Positions 9,825 to 24,165 of a DNA stretch of 64,000 nt are shown one piece after another. The stretch's first letter is position 1; each line of letters begins with the position of its first letter. Location: contig JARHVA010004901.1 of assembly GCA_037957365.1 (NCBI GenBank), positions 609,001 through 673,000 of the forward strand. The letters run 5' to 3'. Source of the stretch: Torreya grandis (lineage: Eukaryota; Streptophyta; Pinopsida; Cupressales; Taxaceae). The notes under the pieces were generated by a model that ran no database searches, was not told the origin of the DNA, and was given only the letters and a program-made list of their open reading frames with translations. Made by a program: the position numbers and the translations under genes.

Positions 9825-10770
9825 CTCTCAGTGAGTGGGAGCACATCACCATAGTTAGCCTAAGAGGATTTTGGAGATATGATTGATTTTTGAGGGATGT
9901 GATCCTGATGGTAGCATTGATAGAGAAGTGGGATCTAGCCACCAACACATTCCACCTTCCCATAGGCAAGATGACAATCTTACCAAAGGATGTAAATTAG
10001 ATACTGAGGTTATCGACACATGGTGCTGACTTATATGCATGCAGTTGAGATGAGCATGATGTGCTCATGGGCACACTATTTGGAAAGCATGCGGGTGAGA
10101 TAGATTATCACTCTACTAGATTCACATATGAGCCCCTATATGAGGTTGATTATGATGAGCATAGACTTATATTCATGCTCATGATTGGAGTCACTATATA
10201 TGCATTGTTAGACATGGATGGTGGTAGGTTTCTAGTAGCTTTGATAGGTGTATTGGATGACATGCTAGAATAGAGGATGGTATTTTCTTGGGGTACTAAA
10301 TTTCTCACATAGCTATATAAAGAGCTATGTAAGATCAGATTATGATGGTGGTATAACCTTTGCATGGGTCACCTTCTACACTACTAGGCCTATGAACATA
10401 TCATAGTGACCCAACCATTAGGCCTCCCCATCATCATCATAATAGGCTATAGAGTTGACTTTAGATGGTCGAGAGAGTCCATGGCCCATGCATGGATAGA
10501 TGGTAAGGTCAGAGATATTGAGTACTATAGGAGGATTCTAGATGCCTTGATACTAGCTGATATCATATGGAGACCATATCTGACACTTCCTCCTTTTTTG
10601 AGGTAGAGGATAAAACTAAGAAGTACCCATAATATGAGGTGGGTACATGATAGGAGAGCTGGGGAGCTAGACAGGATACCAATAGAGCACATCAGGTGCC
10701 AATATGGGTTAATATAGGGAGTACCTCCTAACATGCCATGATACAGGAGGGATGAAATAGAGATATCCTT
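9825..10770 (+). pseudogene. Plant mobile domain (PMD) gene remnant, antisense in A
   Basis: Plus-strand frames reproduce the plant mobile domain in order: SEWEHITIVSLRGFW (about 9825), then ALIEKW followed by TNTFHLPIGKMTI (about 9910-9985, typically ERW...THTFHLPCGEMTITL), then a DMDGGRFLVALI block (about 10,210), FSWGTKFL followed by LYKELCK (10,280-10,335, typically YSWGSA...LYRELC), and YYRRILDAL...DIIWRPY (10,530-10,575). Several stops and frameshifts break it. PMD proteins are plant proteins related to a domain spread by transposons. Lying antisense between integrase and 3' LTR matches the extra antisense ORFs described for Tat-type elements, so A probably carried it as cargo. An independent gene trapped in A is less likely because no separate element ends flank it. 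Confidence 0.75.
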
Positions 10771-11640
10771 ACCTCTACCATAAGAGACAAAGGGGCCTTA
10801 CTCTGAGGAACTCCCAACTAGAAGAGTCAATGATGTAAGATACATAGGGGCATACAGAGCCTAGTGGGCATGACCGTATGCCATGATCCCATGGAGACCA
10901 TCCATTGGCATGCAAGCCATTACTAGAGAGAGATGTTATGATCTAGGATAGGGATGTAACACAAGAATAGGTACAATTTTTATAGGGGTAGGTGATATTG
11001 ATATAGGGGTAATTGAAAGTAGTCATAGGGCAGGCTTCAGTCCTGTAGACATAACTAGTGGCAGCGCAATCATAGTTTTTGACTCTAGGTGGTCAGGTGA
11101 TAAGGCTACAAGTATATCTAGATGTGATGATAGTAGAGAGACATACCCTAAGGGATGGATAGGCAGCTACACTTTGTCCACCACCACAATCACCACTGGC
11201 ACCATAAAAACCTATTGTTGGCATGATGGAACCACCATAGATATCATAAGCATATATAGCAGGGAGTATGGGGCCTCAACAGTTAGTGTCAATTGAGAGA
11301 TACAACATTGCTCTGACATAGATTGATAATTATACACAATCCCTTAAGGTGCATCTAGAGATCCCTATGTATGCTGATTATATGATACAATAATGGACTA
11401 CTTATCATATCATAGCTTCAAGCTCTTGGTGTTGTAGATAGGTTGAGGACATGGGTAACACTACAGGATCATGACCACCTCCATGGCAAGATTTGTTAGC
11501 TAATTTTGTATATTTTTTATTTTGATATGATGTAAACACATATACTGGCCTACGTGCTGAAGATGTAAGAGGTATTTTTTTTTGAGAGAGAGACATATAT
11601 ACAAATGTAACATTGATATATATATTGATCTTCAACATAT
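10771..11640. other. Element A tail, after PMD remnant
   Basis: A few plus-strand fragments may continue the PMD protein's variable C-terminus, but I see no recognisable motif. The minus-strand open frame at 11,405-11,638 is not protein-like. Confidence 0.5.
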
Positions 11641-11995
11641 ACGAGATGGTACCATTGTTATGACATGATTTTGATTTATATAATGATGATGTTTATTATA
11701 GATGTTATTGTTATTGATGTCATGTTGTTATGATGTTAGATGTTAAATGTTATGGTTATGGTTATGATGATGTTAGTATGTCAATATGTTATATGTTAAG
11801 TATTATGGTTATGATGATTCTAACATGTTAGTAGGTTATTAGAGCATTTCCCATATTTGTGATGGTACATGCACAATTGAATGTTTAGACACATCTTATC
11901 ATGTTTCCATATGTGTGATGGTGTATGCATAAAATGTACTATGTTGGTTTTTCATTTCAGCATTTTCCATATATGTGATGGTGTATGTTTTAAAA
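11640..11995. repeat. Low-complexity TGTTATGG and CATATGTGATGG repeats
   Basis: The stretch 11,640-11,830 is a degenerate run of TGTTA/TATGG words. It is followed by three copies, about 55 bases apart, of a unit built on TTCCATATGTGATGGTGTATG (about 11,848, 11,905 and 11,965). Confidence 0.6.
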
Positions 11996-12617
11996 TGAAT
12001 TATGTTGATATAGCTTCCATGTGTATTTGTATTCATAGAAACTATTGATGAAAATGTTAATTATAATTCACATAACACAAATTGGTATTTATTTTAAATG
12101 AACTATTGAGTGGTGGATTGTTAGTATGGTTAGGTTGATTATCGGAAGCAAATTATTATGATGTTTATTTATGATAACAAATGTGGTTAATGTTAGGCAC
12201 ATAGTTTTAATTTAGGGATCTAAACTATACCTAAGAATGAAGACAAGCAAGTTTCTACCATAAGACACAATGTCTAAAAAGAGAAAATGACATATGAACA
12301 AGATGGTTAATATGAAAGGAAGGATTCTCTTTCATTATCAAGGACCATAAGGTAGTATGGGGAGGCATACAAACATAAGCCCTTTTCATGTGCTACACTA
12401 TCGACCATAGTTTTGTTAGATAAGCGATTGGTTCACTTCATGTCAAATGAGCACTAAGTCCCTTGTTTGTGTGTAATAGGTAAGAGAAATAGGGGAATAG
12501 GGTATAATGAGAAAAGGGGTAAATGGGTAATGAAAATCTTCTAGTGGGATGATATGCCCCTTCTATAGGTAACCCTGAGAGCTTGCATAGGCAAGTCCAT
12601 GACATAAGTCTATCAAT

Positions 12618-12620
<3 letters not shown>

Positions 12621-12661
<41 letters not shown>
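12621..12661. repeat. (AT)n microsatellite
   Basis: About 20 uninterrupted AT units. It creates a spurious Ile-Tyr repeat in open frames on both strands. Confidence 0.95.
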
Positions 12662-12664
<3 letters not shown>

Positions 12665-12782
12665 TAATCAATGTTGGAAGTCTATGTATGGGATTTTTGA
12701 TTGGTTCTTTAGGTCTTGTGACGATGATCAATATAGGAAGCTTTGAAGTATATGCTTGTGATAACAAAGTTAACATAACCAT

Positions 12783-12905
12783 GCTTCGAGGGAGTGGTCT
12801 ATGCTTTATATATTTATTTTGTCTTTTCATAGATGTCCTTTGAGGGAGCAGTCTATTTATTGTAGTAGTAATATGCTATGTAATTGCACTTCAAGGGAGC
12901 AGTCT
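12783..12905. repeat. Three-copy GAGGGAGCAGTCTA repeat
   Basis: CTTYGAGGGAGYRGTCTA occurs at about 12,784, 12,839 and 12,889, roughly 50-55 bases apart, with diverged spacer. It lies in A's untranslated tail downstream of integrase. Confidence 0.6.
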
Positions 12906-13239
12906 ACATTTTTATTGTAACCCAAGAGATAATGAATTTGCTTTATATCCCAAGTTTTTTTTTAGACATTAGTCATGGACATGACTATAAAGGCTTAGGG
13001 GTGTCCCTTTATGAGGACAAAACTACCACACTTCAAAGTTTGACAAAAGTGTGATAGGGAAAAAGGTGAAAGGAAGGTGTATACATTCAATAAGTGTGCT
13101 CAAGGGACTATCTCATGTTAGACATGGAGTAACATGATGCTTGATTAGTAAAATAATGGTCATAAATGCAATGCATTTAAAGGCTCAAGTTTTGGCTTGC
13201 TTTCGAGAGAGGATAAGTGATAAACCCCTTATCCATATT

Positions 13240-14390
13240 TGTGAGTTATGATATATGGTCCAAGCCAATTAGGAGCAAACTTACCCTTTTTAATCTTATC
13301 CATGTTAGTCACATGTTGATTCTCCTTCAAGATGAGATATCTAATATTGAATCACTCTCTTTTAGATGCTTATTATAGGCATGCCTAATGCACTCTTAAT
13401 AGATTTGAAGATGGTTTAGAGATGTAATTCGACACTCATTGACCAACTCAAGTTGAACCAAGTGTTATTGGTGAAAATCATCATTAGAGAGGATATCCTA
13501 TAAGGATATGCAAAGAGAAAGAATCTAGACCTCAAGAGGCAAGACTGCCTCAGTACCATAAACCAAAGAAAAAGGTATAACACCTATAGGGGTTCAAATG
13601 CTAGTGCAATAGACCCATACAATGAAGGGAATATATATGTGCCAATCCCTACCAGAGTCACTGACTATTTTCATGATAATTTTGGTCAAATATTTGTTAA
13701 AAGCTTCTACCTACCCATTTGCTTGTGGATGATAGGGAGACAAGAAGCTTAGTTTTATTCCAAAGGCATCGTAGAGCCTCTGGACAGATTTATTCTTGAA
13801 GGATTTACTGTTATCCATAATTATCTTATGTGGAATACCATAACAACAAATAATGTGATGATTGATAAAGTTGACAATTTTGTCAACATTTGTGGAGATA
13901 AGGGGAATTTCTTCTACCCACTTAGTGAAATATTCTATCATGGTGATGATAGAATAATGATGGAGAGATGAATGTGGGTTAATCTCATTGATAAGATCTA
14001 AACCCCATTGAGAGAAGGGCCAAAAATCTTGAGCCACTTACAAAGCATGACTTGGTACATGAAGAAGATTCACATGTTGTAGGCATTTGACACAACACAG
14101 AACCTAATAATAAAAATCTTGGTTAAGGGTTGGCCAATAATGTCCAAGTCAAAGAATGCATTTAGAAATCACATTCTCATTGAAGTGTCCACTACAAATG
14201 CCATCATGGACTTCCTTGACGGCATAAGGGACTTCAATGCTAGTTAGACAACAAAGAAGGAGGCCATTGAAGCCTTTCTTATAGAGAAGACCCCATAACA
14301 TGGTGTGATGAACAATGCTTTTGACAAAAGCATGTTGACCATTGATAAAAAGATCAGAGGGGAAAATACCGTAAGTGAGATAGTCCACTA
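13240..14390 (-). pseudogene. Element A integrase remnant
   Basis: Integrase inserts the cDNA into the chromosome. In minus-strand order the zinc-binding region has two His (VHDGICSGHF, about 14,210) and two Cys (CCVKC, about 14,090). The catalytic core follows with the three acidic sites still present: GLDLI, IIMDNSKSF and VEAFNK (14,037 to about 13,690). A TAG at 13,708-13,710 replaces the residue after HPQANG. The C-terminal block GKFAPNWLGPYIIT lies at about 13,300. Part of the HHCC region and the core are still in open stretches (14,149-14,388 and 13,711-14,037). Confidence 0.9.
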
Positions 14391-14539
14391 ACTATTTGTA
14401 CTAGATATCATGAGAATTGGTGTCTACATTACCAACAAAGAGGATGTTTGCTGAAACATAAGATGGAAATGTTAGACAATGGATGATAACGTAAATATTT
14501 AAAGAAGATGATGAAGAGGGAATGTGCAAGGAAAGAGAG

Positions 14540-15330
14540 GCCATGGTATCAGTAAACTTATTTGTCAAATGAGGAACAATTTACAAGAGATAATGGTCGA
14601 AAGAGGCCAACAATGTGTCTACATGGTGTTTGTACCACCGTAAGATGTCATTCTTACACTGATAAGATCCATTGAGTTGATTCACCACAAGCTAAGAGTC
14701 TTCATAGATGTGGATTGACTTGACTTCCAAGAAAAGGGATGTTTGAAGCTCGAGAACTAAGGCCTCATATTCTTCTTTATTATTGGTGCACTCAAAATCT
14801 ATTTTAAAAGATAAGGGCATGGATTCACCATTGAGAGGAACAAGGATGACCCCTACACCCCCTCTAGTTTGACATTTGGACCCATAAAAAAAAACATCAT
14901 TTGATAGGTGGTGTCATTAGTGGAGAGTGTGGTGATGGATTCCTTAGGAAATTCGATATTAGAAGGTTGTGTTTCAAGAAGAAGAGCATCAACCAACTGA
15001 TCTACATTTGTTTTCCCCTTGATTTATTTTTGATGAATGAACTCTAAATCAAAATTAATGGGAAGTATGAGTGAATGAGTGATACATTGGTTTTACGGGT
15101 CTTGGAGTGCATATTATTGAGGGGATTGGTGTTAGTAATGACATAGGTCTTGTGATTAAGGAGATAATGTCAAAGCTTATAATCCATGAAGACTAAAGTG
15201 ACATAAAGTTTCTCAGTGTGAGTTTACCAATTTTTAGAGTCTATAAGCATTTGGATTATATAGTAGACAGCTTGCTCCTTGTGGTTTTCATCCCTATGCA
15301 CAATCATAGCACTGATGGAGTGATCTATTG
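14540..15330 (-). pseudogene. Element A RNase H region, Tat-type
   Basis: RNase H degrades the RNA template during cDNA synthesis. The minus-strand frames give QLNGSYQCKND (about 14,660) and NKFTDTMASL (about 14,550), the C-terminal signatures of the second, archaeal-like RNase H found in Tat elements. The first catalytic block reads FFFMGPN instead of the expected FDG, so it is inactive. Upstream, fragments ending in TNVDQLVDALL mark the RT-proximal part. Stops and frameshifts are frequent. Confidence 0.7.
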
Positions 15331-15479
15331 CCAAAATATAGAGATAGAAAGGTTGATCCTCCTTAGGTGGAATGAGGACTAGCATTGAAAGAAGATGAAC
15401 TTTGAGGGCATTGAATACCCTTTGACATTCCTTACTCCACTTAAAGAAGACATTATTTTTTATAAGGTGGTGAAAAGGC

Positions 15480-16330
15480 TGACATCTATCTAATAATTGG
15501 GAGATAAAACATCAAATGGACTATAATTTTACTTGTGGACTATGAATTTGCTTGAGGTTTTTGGGTGGAGGCATTTCTAGAATGGCTTGAACCTTAGCAA
15601 GATCAACCTCAATACCACAGAGAGAAATGATAAAGCCTAGTAGCTTATTGAAGAGGACCCCAAAGATGCACTTCTTTGGGTTAAGATGAACATTGTAGTG
15701 TAGATGCTAGAAGATGATCTCAAGGATCGCCAAATGGTCTTGGTGACACTTAAATGAGCAAATTATCCATGTAGTCTTCCATGATGGTGTGAAGGAGTTC
15801 ATGGAAAATGTAGGTCATCCTGCATTGGTAAGTAGCCCCAACATTTTTCAATCTAAAGGGCATAACACAATGACAAAAGGTTCTCCATGAGGTAATGAAA
15901 GTGGTTTTATGCTAGTCTTTAAGAGCAATCAAGATTTGATTATAACTTGAGAATCTATCCATGAGTGAGAGCATCTTGTGGCTAGCCATAAGGTCTACTA
16001 GTTGGTCAATGTTAGGCAAAGGGAAATCATCTTTTGGGCATCTAAGGTTAAGATCATCAATGCAAAGATGAAGTCCCCTCATGGGGTTAATGATAGGGAT
16101 AATGTTAGAGACCCATTATAGGTATTAAATGGGTTGAATAAAGTTAATAGACAATAGGTGCTAAATCTCCTCTTTGACAAAAAGGGTGATGCAAGGATGC
16201 ATCTTGTGAAGCTTCTGATGGATAGGTTTAGCTTCATGATTTGTGACAATGTTGTGGGTTATAATTTTATAACCAAGCAAAAGCTTTACTGTGATTGTTG
16301 AGGAAAGTGGCATAATCTTGTTGTTCAATA
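15480..16330 (-). pseudogene. Element A reverse transcriptase remnant
   Basis: Reading the minus strand with frame changes gives HSKAFAWL (about 16,290), SNIIPIINPMRGLHLCIDD (about 16,090), FPLPNIDQLVDLM, the ATYQ block (about 15,830) and the catalytic block EDYMDNLL (15,762-15,779). Ty3/gypsy RT normally has Y-x-D-D, so the last Asp has become Asn. The order and spacing match Tat-type RT. It is inactive through many stops as well. Confidence 0.88.
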
Positions 16331-16990
16331 GAATCTAAGGATTGGCCACCTTTAATAATGTAAGGGTTATTTAGAGACTACAAATTGATATGAATAATTG
16401 ATTTATTTTGTATATTTTGCATCTCAAAGTGATGTAAAGGATCCTCAATGATCAGAACATAAGGAACCTTAGCAAGCTTGGGTGGCTCTTCGAAACCCAC
16501 ACCATAACACTTCTTGGCATTCTTAATGGTTTTATTGGTGGGGTACTTGATGGGTGTATGAGCTCCTTACTCATACCATCCTAGACTAAACCCTTTTCAG
16601 GCACACCTATATAGATAAGTGTTAGCAAAGCTAGGTTTTCCTAGGAAGGAGAAGTTGCATGTGAAGAGTTGGGTAGAAGGGAGAGGATTTCCCATGGTGG
16701 GAGCACTATCAATCCCCCCATACATTAGATTCATGTGAAGATTGGGAGGACCATATGGTATGACCATCCTAATGTGAGGATAATACTAGGGATGCATATT
16801 TAATCTTCCATACTCTTGTGGAGTATAGAATATATCTAGCATGAAGAGATGATATTCATCGAGAGTGAGGTGATTAAAGGCATCCTCCATAGGATATTTC
16901 TCAAGAATTTGAATTGTGGGGAGCTCTAAGCTTGTGGAAGCCTCAAAAGTAGGAGGAAGAAGAGACACTTTTAATGGTATAAGGACGTTA
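16331..16990 (-). pseudogene. Element A protease-RT linker
   Basis: Minus-strand fragments such as EEPPKLAKVPYV link protease to RT, and a 107-residue open stretch (16,786-17,109) follows the protease. No catalytic motif of its own. Confidence 0.6.
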
Positions 16991-17370
16991 TTGGGCTTAT
17001 AAGTCATGTTGCATGTCTTAAATAGAGTAAGATCAGTTGGGATGATGTGCACTTGAACCTTATACTCAAATTTAATGCAATGGTGCAAATTCGAGGGCAT
17101 ACAAGTCATGGCTTGAATCCATGGATGTCGAAGCAGGATGTTGTATTAGAACTCTCCCTCAACAACATAGAAGAGATTTAGAATAGTGTGAGGACCAAGA
17201 TGAATATGAAGCATGATTGTGCCTATTGGGGTAGTTGTGGTATCATTAAAAGAGTGAAGAACTAGATATGATTGTGAAATATAGTGATTAAGTAGCTCTA
17301 ATTTCTTGTAGGCATGTATGGAGATGATGTTAATACTAACACCTCCATCAACCATGACTCTTTTGACATG
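16990..17370 (-). pseudogene. Element A aspartic protease remnant
   Basis: The protease cleaves the Gag-Pol polyprotein. The minus frame has MVDGGVSINII at its start (17,355), the plant Ty3/gypsy form of the active site, and the flap/C-terminal signature YNILLRHPWIQ, where YNILLGRPWI is usual, at about 17,140. One stop separates them. The catalytic Asp is retained. Confidence 0.85.
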
Positions 17371-17399
17371 AGTCTGGTTGTTATATTTTGAGATAAAAA

Positions 17400-19955
17400 G
17401 AGTGGGGTCCTAGTCATCAGGGTGATGAGTGAGAATCTTCGAATCATTGAATGAAAATAGGGCTATAGTATTGAGAGAGCCTACTAAAGCTGAGAGAGGT
17501 TGGGGATCATCAGGATAAACTTTAATTATTTGAAGGGCCTTAATCAAGGCTTAATGATGTTGAGATGACCTTTGGATTAGCTCATATAGGGACATCTTCA
17601 TAAGTGTTTGATGTAGTTTCTTGACTATGGAGTCCTGAACCACCTCTGAAGATGTTGGTTGTATAACACCCAATATAGAAATCTTGGGTTTTTAGGGGGA
17701 GTGTCCTTCAAAAATAAATGATCCCAAGGTGTTGTAACCTTCTCCTTACCTTTATCCTTTTGAGTCTATGACTGAGTGGCCACATGAATTGAATTAATCT
17801 AGAATATAGGTGGTGAAGGTGGTGAAAGACTCTTGTGTGCATCCTTAGGTTTAGGTTTATGCGAGGAAGCTAGAGACATCATAAGAACAACTTTTGGAGT
17901 GATATAGAGGCTTATGAGGGGCTCCTAAAAAAGAGTTTCTATATAAAATTGTTGTTTAAGGATAGCCATGAGAGCTTTGAAACTCTCTGTGTCATGTCTA
18001 GGTGATCAATGATATAAACAAATTTACGTGTCATCAAACCAAGAAGGTTTTAGTCTAAGAGGTTGATAAGGCTTAATTGGGGGAAGAGTTATGCAAGACA
18101 ATTGCAATAATTAGTGAAAAATAGAGGCATGAGAGCCTTCGAATGGGTATGTAATTATTGTTGCAATTAGATTCAACACCTTCTTTTATTTAGGAGGTGT
18201 TAGAGGGGTTTTGCATGTCACCTTTTTGGGTGAAGGCATGACCATAGGTTTTATTGACACATTTTTTGTGCTAAATTCCAAGATGTTGGAGGTTGAGTGA
18301 CCACCATTAGGTAGAGGCAAGAACATGGGTAACTTTGCCTTTTGGATCCCTAAGGTGTGGGGTGATTTAACCAAAGTTGAAGGGTGTAACCCCAAGATTG
18401 AAGGCAAAGTCAATGGTACAGTAGGTTGACAAGGCTTAGGAAGCTTGACATTATTCCTAGGTGTAGGAGGGTTCAAATATAGCTTTATTTTGGATGAGTT
18501 AGATGGGAAACCAGGAGAATGCCTAAAGATCTAATTTGCTTTTGTGTGGTAGATGCTTGAGATGGTGGAGGTTATGATGTTGGGGTTTGAGCCTCCTTTG
18601 GTGGAGGATAAGGATCTCAAACCTTGTCAAACACCTTGGAATAAATGGTTGCAAAAAGGTTAGTGTTCGAGGATGAATTTTATTGTGTATGGAAAGGAGT
18701 TTTGAGCAGATCCAAAAATGCCACATGATCTAGCTTCTTGGTGTCAAGAAAACTAAGATTTCCTACCAACCGTGAGAAGGGTTTGGATAACATTAGCATA
18801 GGTCTTATTGTCACTTCTATAGAAGACTTAGGTGATTAAAAAAGAGGGACATTGTTGGTGGTGGTGACCTCAAGACAAAGATAGGCAATAACCACAATGG
18901 GATCCTCCTCAACTAAGGTAGGAGAAGATATATGATCCTCTGATGGTGGGGAAGGCACTGGTAAAGCTAGTTCCTCAAGTAGATAGAGCACTAGGATAAT
19001 TTACCCCTAAATATGTGGATGAGGGACTGACAAAGTGTACTCTTTCATGGGTAAGAGAAGTGGAAAAATAGGCTCAAAATGAGTAGGCACAATCGATCCC
19101 TTGACTATCGTGGGATCAGATGAAACATGCTCCTTTATGCATGAAAGAGGAATGGATGGGGTATTGCCTTCCATTAGTGGAATAGAAGTAGGAAAAGAAG
19201 GATTCTCAAGGGGGAAGAGCAAAGGTATGATACCCCTTGAAGGATAGGTAGAGGAGGGCCCTCTCCTCATATAAGTAGAAGAGGCAAAATAGGTTCCTCT
19301 ACCTAAGGGTGTGGGTAAAGTATGGCAAGCTCCTCTACTTCGGGAAGAGGAGAAGGTAGAACAAATTGGACTGACTTGAGGTAAAGACCATATCAATAGT
19401 GTGGATGTTGAAATCATGTGTATACTCAGTCATTACGTGAACATTGTTCTGAGAAGAGGAGTGCTCAAGAAATGGATTTCTAAAGACATCCAAGTTTTAG
19501 TTAGCCGACATGTTGGGGTTATCCAAAACTAGATCACCCTTATCTAGCATGTCCTAAAAAATGTTCTTGAGGGTCTTATAGTTGTTAGCATCATGGAATT
19601 TCACTCGATGATAGCCACAAATTTGGTCCTCCTTGTACCATGTGGGTATAGGATGGGATGTATCAAACTATATGGGGGGCTTGACCTAAGTAAGGGTAAT
19701 ATCTCCTTGCCTCAGTAGCTTATCCAACATAGAGGTGTATGACTCCCCAATCGGGGTATACTCTCTACATTCATACCATTGTTGAGATTGCTTCATTGGG
19801 TTCTAAGAAGTCAAAGGCTTGGATTGATCTACCTTTTTGGAAGATGTCAACTTAACAACTACCATATTGGTTGAGCCTTTAGACTTTTGGTTAGAAGAGG
19901 AGGGTTTAGAAGAGGAGTCACTAGGCTTAAAATTTGCATTTTTTTGTGTAACTTG
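17400..19955 (-). pseudogene. Element A gag-protease linker, Pro/Ser/Thr-rich
   Basis: Two and a half kilobases of broken minus-strand frames rich in Pro, Ser, Thr and Leu (open stretches 19,007-19,417, 18,186-18,476, 18,523-18,726). No zinc knuckle could be picked out with confidence. Long low-complexity gag C-termini are common in Tat elements. Confidence 0.6.
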
Positions 19956-19959
19956 ACTT

Positions 19960-21235
19960 GGTCTTTATCTACTACCCAAATATCAAGATTTTGTGCCATT
20001 GTCAAGGCTTCATTGAATGTACAAAAGGTTTGAACTCAGAGGGTCAAGGAAATTTGCTTGGTGCATGCTCTTGAAAAGAGTTTAATGAGTTCAGGCTAGG
20101 GTAAAGATAAGGAGAGTTGCTTAATGAGACCTCTCCATCGAGTAATGAAATCAACTATAGACTCATCCTCAAATTATCAAATAGAGTAAAGGTCTATGAT
20201 TAAGACCTTTTTAGAGATATTGATCGAGAAATGATCTAAAAATAGTCAAGCAAGCTGGGTGAAGAAAAATAAGGAGTGTCAGGTAATGGAGCTATACCAA
20301 TATAGAGTAGTACCCTCAAGGGACATGGGAAAATTATGAAGCATTAATGCATCATCATGTCCTATGAGGTAACAAGCATGTCTAAATGCTCGTAAGTATT
20401 ATTGTGGGTCTTCATTGCTTTGAAAGTGAGTGAACTTAAGAAGCTCCCATTGATTGGGATAAGGATGGATAGGTACTGAAGGATGGATGGGCTCATTGGA
20501 TATTTGATCATATGAAAGAATGTTATTTAAACCTAAAATAGATGTCTCTAAGCTAGACATATTATCCATCAACATCTTGATTATATCTGAAGGGGGATTG
20601 GTTTGAGAGGCACTCCCCAAGATATAGGGGGCCTATAGAGAGCTCAAAGTAGTATATGACATAGGTTGTTGTGGCTGGGTAGATGCAACATATGAGTAAT
20701 AAATCATAAGTTGATGGGCCAAGGAGAAAGGGGCTTATCCCGTAAGATTCAAAATAAAACCTTAGCTAGGCATTGCCACCATGGGTTGGGTTATGGCAAC
20801 ACTAGATAAAAGATAGGTGGTCACTCTTGTATTTATTAGTGTAAGAGTAGTCGAGATTGACACAACTAAGTTCTAAAATGGGGTCTGGCTTAGTTGAGTG
20901 GCTTGTAGTTGTGAGGTTAAGGAAACCTCAATGGAAGTTGGGTTAGACTATGTGGTTAGAGAAACTAAACTCTGAGTATTGGATATGGGTAGGTTACTCA
21001 TCAAAGTGACAGTTTGAGTAACCACAGGGGAAATGGTGGAAATAACTAACATTATTGCCATCAAGGAAGTGGGCATACCATAAATCAGATCACCAGAAGA
21101 GTTACATGTCTGAATCATGGCAAGGTAATGCAGGAGGGCATTAGTGTTATGATCAAGGAATCAAGCAAAATCTTGATTACCCTCAGGTATGATGGGTGGT
21201 TGATTAGGACTGACATAGCCAGGGGAATCTTCCAT
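19960..21235 (-). pseudogene. Element A gag remnant
   Basis: Gag forms the virus-like particle. I start it at ATG 21,235 (MEDSPGYVSPNQPP), which is in frame with the open stretch 20,399-20,620. The first 200 residues are Ser/Thr/Pro-rich. The capsid core then follows with HFQSNEDPQ (about 20,400), HNFPMSLEGTTLYWY (about 20,330), DESIVDFITRWRG (about 20,150), all typical of the retrotransposon gag domain. Several in-frame stops break it. Confidence 0.85.
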
Positions 21236-22019
21236 GCTAAGATCATGCTATATGGAAGGACTAAAAAGAGGAGGCAAAGGTGGAAGAGTTTTTTAACTTG
21301 CATGATCAGTGAAAATCTTCACTTGATTTCATGTCAAGACCATGAAAAAGGGTAGAAAAGTTTAATAGACCCTATACCTATGGCAAGAAATAAAAAAACC
21401 TAAGTTTGATTAAAATAGGTAGGTGATTTCAGCTTGTTATTTAAGGAAGAATGAAAATCAAAAAAATCCATAGAGACTGATATCGGTTACCTAACCAAGG
21501 TTGGTATGTAGGAAATATGTCAACATCGGTATGATGACCAGGGTTGGTGGGATACTTAGGATACCAATGCTGGTAGCCTGATTGAGGTTAGTTACTATGT
21601 AACCAGAAAGGCAAAAAATTCACTATTTAACCAACCCAGACATGAGATCCTAATATAACAGTGAATGCAACAGGCTTGTCTGTCAATAGAGAATACTCAG
21701 GGGGACTAAAGCTAGAGTTTAACAAGTATAAAAGGTTGAGAAGACTTGGTTTTGATACAAAATGTCCTTACCAACTCAAAAGTACAAGTAATAAAAGGGT
21801 AAAAAAGATCATACAGGCAACTGACATTAATTATTAAGAATTATTTTTAGTTTCTTGGTGGCTTATGCCTTAACTAGATTATGTAAAGAGGAGGTTGGAT
21901 AATGAAGGTCCTAGAAGCCATATAGAGATGGTTTCAAGAGTTTTGGATAGGGAGTCCTTAATATACCATTAGGTATGGGAGGCCCAAATCTATGACTTGT
22001 GATTTAGTCTAGCCAGAAC
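21236..22019 (-). other. Element A 5' untranslated leader
   Basis: No coding frame. It has a second cluster of ACCGATATCGGT-like motifs at about 21,475-21,600 (for example ACTGATATCGGT). The leader runs from the primer-site region to the gag start. Confidence 0.65.
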
Positions 22020-22043
22020 ACCAAACCGGCTTCGTTTACCCAG
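22020..22043 (-). promoter_or_regulatory. Primer-binding region of element A
   Basis: On the minus strand the LTR ends in TTTCATCA and is followed one base later by TGGGTAAACGAAGCCGG. The equivalent place in element C (29,270-29,295) is similar (ATCA, then AAGGGGGAAGCC), supporting a conserved signal. I cannot name the primer tRNA. Confidence 0.5.
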
Positions 22044-24160
<2,117 letters not shown>

Positions 24161-24165
24161 ATCGG
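24161..24165. repeat. Possible target site duplication of element A
   Basis: ATCGG follows the LTR end directly. The matching copy would lie beyond the left edge of the window, so it cannot be checked here. Confidence 0.3.

Noticed and set aside
9784..10040. Minus-strand frames opposite the PMD remnant
   Set aside because: They are antisense shadows of the plus-strand PMD frames, whose ordered motifs are specific.
12438..12843. Open frames on both strands with Ile-Tyr repeats
   Set aside because: Caused by the AT microsatellite at 12,621-12,661; flanks are not protein-like.
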